Assembly (NCBI RefSeq): GCF_032452875.1
Contig: NW_026893634.1
Coordinates: 310,001-374,000 of the forward strand
Origin: Bos javanicus
Lineage: Eukaryota; Chordata; Mammalia; Artiodactyla; Bovidae
Length of the DNA: 64,000 nt
Reading direction: 5' to 3'
Positions 62,356 to 64,000 of this stretch are shown one piece after another (position 1 is the stretch's first letter; the number at the start of each line of letters is the position of its first letter). The notes beneath the pieces are model-generated. The model was not told the origin of the DNA. It did no database searches and worked only from the letters and a program-made list of their open reading frames with translations. A program made the translations under genes and the position numbers.

Positions 62356-64000
62356 CACATGATCAGTGTATGATAGCAAACATGATCAGTGCATGATCAG
62401 TCACATGATCAGCGCCATTAAGTCACGTGATCACTACATGATAGTCATGTGATCAGTCCATGCTCAGTCACGGTATCAGTGCATGATCAGCCACGTGATC
62501 AGTGCATGATCTGTCACATGATTAGTGTATGATCATCCACGTGATCAGTGCATGGGCAGTCATGTGATCAGTGCATGATATAGACGTGATCAGTGCATGA
62601 TCAGTCTCGTGATCAGTGCATGATAGCCACGTGATCAGTGCATGATCAGTCACCTGATGGGTGTATGATCATTCACGTGACCTGTACATGGTAGCTACAT
62701 GATCATTGCATGATCAGCCACGTGAGTAGTGCATGATAGCCACGTGATCACTGCATGATCAGTCACGTGATCAGTGCATGATCAGTCATGTGACCAGTAC
62801 ATGGTAGCTGCGTGATCATGGCATGATCAGCCACGTGAGCAGTGCATGATAGCCACGTGATCAGTGCATGATCAGACACGTGATCAGTGCATGATCAGTC
62901 ACGTGATCAGTGCATGATCAGCCACGTGATCAGTGCATGATCAGGCACGTGATCAGTGTATGATCAGCCACGTGATCAGTGCATGATAGCCACGTGATCA
63001 GTGCATGATCAGTCACGTGATCAGTGCATGATCAGTCACGTGATCAGTGCATGATCAGCCACGTGATCAGTGCATGATCAGCCACGTGATCAGTGCATGA
63101 TCAGTTACGTGATCAGTGCATGATCAGTCACGTGATCAGTACATGTAGCTACGTGATCAGTGCATGATCAGCCACGTGATCAGTGCATGATAGCCACGTG
63201 ATCAGTGCATGATAGCCACGTGATCAGTGCATGATCAGTCACGTGATATCGTGTGTGATCAGCCACGTGATCAGTGCATGATATCCACGTGATCAGTGCA
63301 TGACAGTCACGTGATCAGTGCATGAGAGCCACGTGATCAGTGCATGATCAGTCACGTGATCATGTGTGATCAGCCACGTGATCAGTGCATGATGAGCCAC
63401 GTGATCAGTGCATGATCAATTACGTGATCAGTGCATGATCAGTCACGTGACCAGTACATGGTTGCTACGTGATCGTTGCATGATCAGCCACGTGAGCAGT
63501 GCATGATAGCCACGTGATCAGTGCATGATCAGTCACGTGATCAGTGCATGATCAGTCACGTGAACAGTGCATGATCATTTACGTGATCAGTGCATGATCA
63601 GTCACGTGCCAGTATATGGTTGCTACGTGATCATTGCATGATCAGCCACGTGAGCAGTGCATGATAGCCACGTGATGTGTGCATGAGTTACGTGAGCAGA
63701 GTATGATCAGCCACGTGATCAGTGCATGAGTGCCACGTGATCAGTGCATGATATGCACGTGACAGGTGTGTGATCAGCCACGTGATCAGTGCATGATCAG
63801 CCACGTGATCAGTGCATGATAGCCACGTGATCAGTGCATGATCAGTCACGTGATCAGTGCATGATCAGCCACGTGATCAGTGCATGATAGCCACGTGATC
63901 AGTGCATGATCAGCCACGTGATCAGTGCATGATCAGTCACGTGATCAGTGCATGATCAGTCACGTGATCAGTGTATGATCAGCCACGTGATCAGTGCATG
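62356..64000. repeat. 23-bp array, cut by window end
   Basis: 1.6 kb colinear with 44.6-46.1 kb: CATGTAGCTACGTG at 63142 (45411) and ACGTGCCAGTATATGG at 63604 (45871). No gene. The array continues past the window. Confidence 0.8.

Larger units (their letters stand above)
1..64000. repeat. Bovid-type 23-bp satellite array (satellite III / 1.706-like)
   Basis: The whole window is tandem repeat. The monomer is 23 bp: half one is CACGTGATCAG, half two TGCATGATCAGY, and the halves share an ATGATCAG/GTGATCAG core, so the unit looks like an old 11/12-bp duplication. Three forms dominate: 23-mers ending in AGT, 23-mers ending in AGC, and a 22-mer ending in ATAGC that has lost one C. From established knowledge, cattle 1.706 satellite is built of 23-bp units made of 12+11 bp. 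That match and the ERVK-like LTRs suggest Bovidae. The species is not determined by what I can see. Confidence 0.85.

Noticed and set aside
62191..62379. Recurrent 62-codon minus-strand ORF across type A blocks
   Set aside because: It begins with TTG, not ATG, consists of the 46-bp repeat in translation, and recurs only because the block recurs. A small deletion at 59486-59725 changes its frame. No protein-like features.
7312..64000. CRISPR array
   Set aside because: The period is short, but the repeat and the supposed spacer are the same 23-bp family. There are no unique spacers, and the context is vertebrate satellite.
1..64000. CENP-B box
   Set aside because: I looked for the TTCG...CGGG pattern of the 17-bp box in the monomers and blocks and found no match, so I make no claim of CENP-B binding.
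1..64000. tRNA or other small RNA genes
   Set aside because: The only tRNA-related sequence is the 18-nt primer-binding site, which is complementary to a tRNA 3' end and not a tRNA gene.
7312..64000. Stable hairpins from the palindromic CACGTG and TGATCA
   Set aside because: Each palindrome is only 6 bp and self-contained. The arms between palindromes match for about four bases, so I do not claim a cruciform or structured RNA.

Overview
The window is satellite DNA from end to end. I find no protein-coding gene, rRNA, tRNA or CRISPR array. The basic unit is a 23-bp monomer made of two related halves, CACGTGATCAG (11 bp) and TGCATGATCAGY (12 bp). A common 22-bp variant ends in ATAGC. A 23-bp unit split into 11+12 bp is what I recall for cattle satellite III (1.706 g/cm3), and the retroviral LTRs at the left end look like ruminant ERVK (BTLTR1-like) LTRs. 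I therefore infer a bovid, probably a cattle-like genome, and a pericentromeric location. This rests on memory of the families, not on a search.

Layout. Positions 1-7311 hold a higher-order repeat (HOR) of about 1.37-1.41 kb, in which each unit has three parts. The first is a 196-242 bp block of 46-bp (2x23) PvuII-type repeats. The second is a ~600-bp LTR on the minus strand with an 18-nt tRNA-Lys3-like primer-binding site attached. The third is a 23-bp array, 550 bp long in the first three complete units. There are five LTR copies. One LTR-free unit (block at 5365) lies between the fourth and fifth. Positions 7312-64000 have no LTR. There, long 23-bp arrays are punctuated by 25 PvuII-type blocks of about 237-241 bp, spaced 0.75-5.35 kb apart. 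The blocks fall into type A (TTTATTGCC, then AGCAAACATG after the block) and type B (TTCATTGCC or a variant, then ACCAAACATG).

History readable in the sequence. The LTR-PBS cassette sits at one exact point of the block, between CCAGAGG and CACATGATC, with no visible target-site duplication. It was then amplified with the satellite. Further right, large segments are copied: 35.4-40.5 kb recurs at 48.7-53.8 kb (offset 13.30 kb) and in part at 56.0-59.2 kb. Positions 42.7-44.4 and 44.4-46.1 kb recur at 59.5-61.2 and 62.1-63.8 kb. Monomers beside the blocks keep distinctive variants, whereas the middles of arrays right of about 20.5 kb are close to a single consensus.

Possible activity. Nearly every monomer carries a CACGTG E-box, often as TCACGTGA or GTCACGTGAC, so the locus is a very dense field of potential bHLH-zip sites. 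The five LTRs carry a TATA-like motif pointing into the neighbouring satellite. Whether either is active cannot be seen from sequence. All short ORFs are satellite or LTR by-products and are rejected below.
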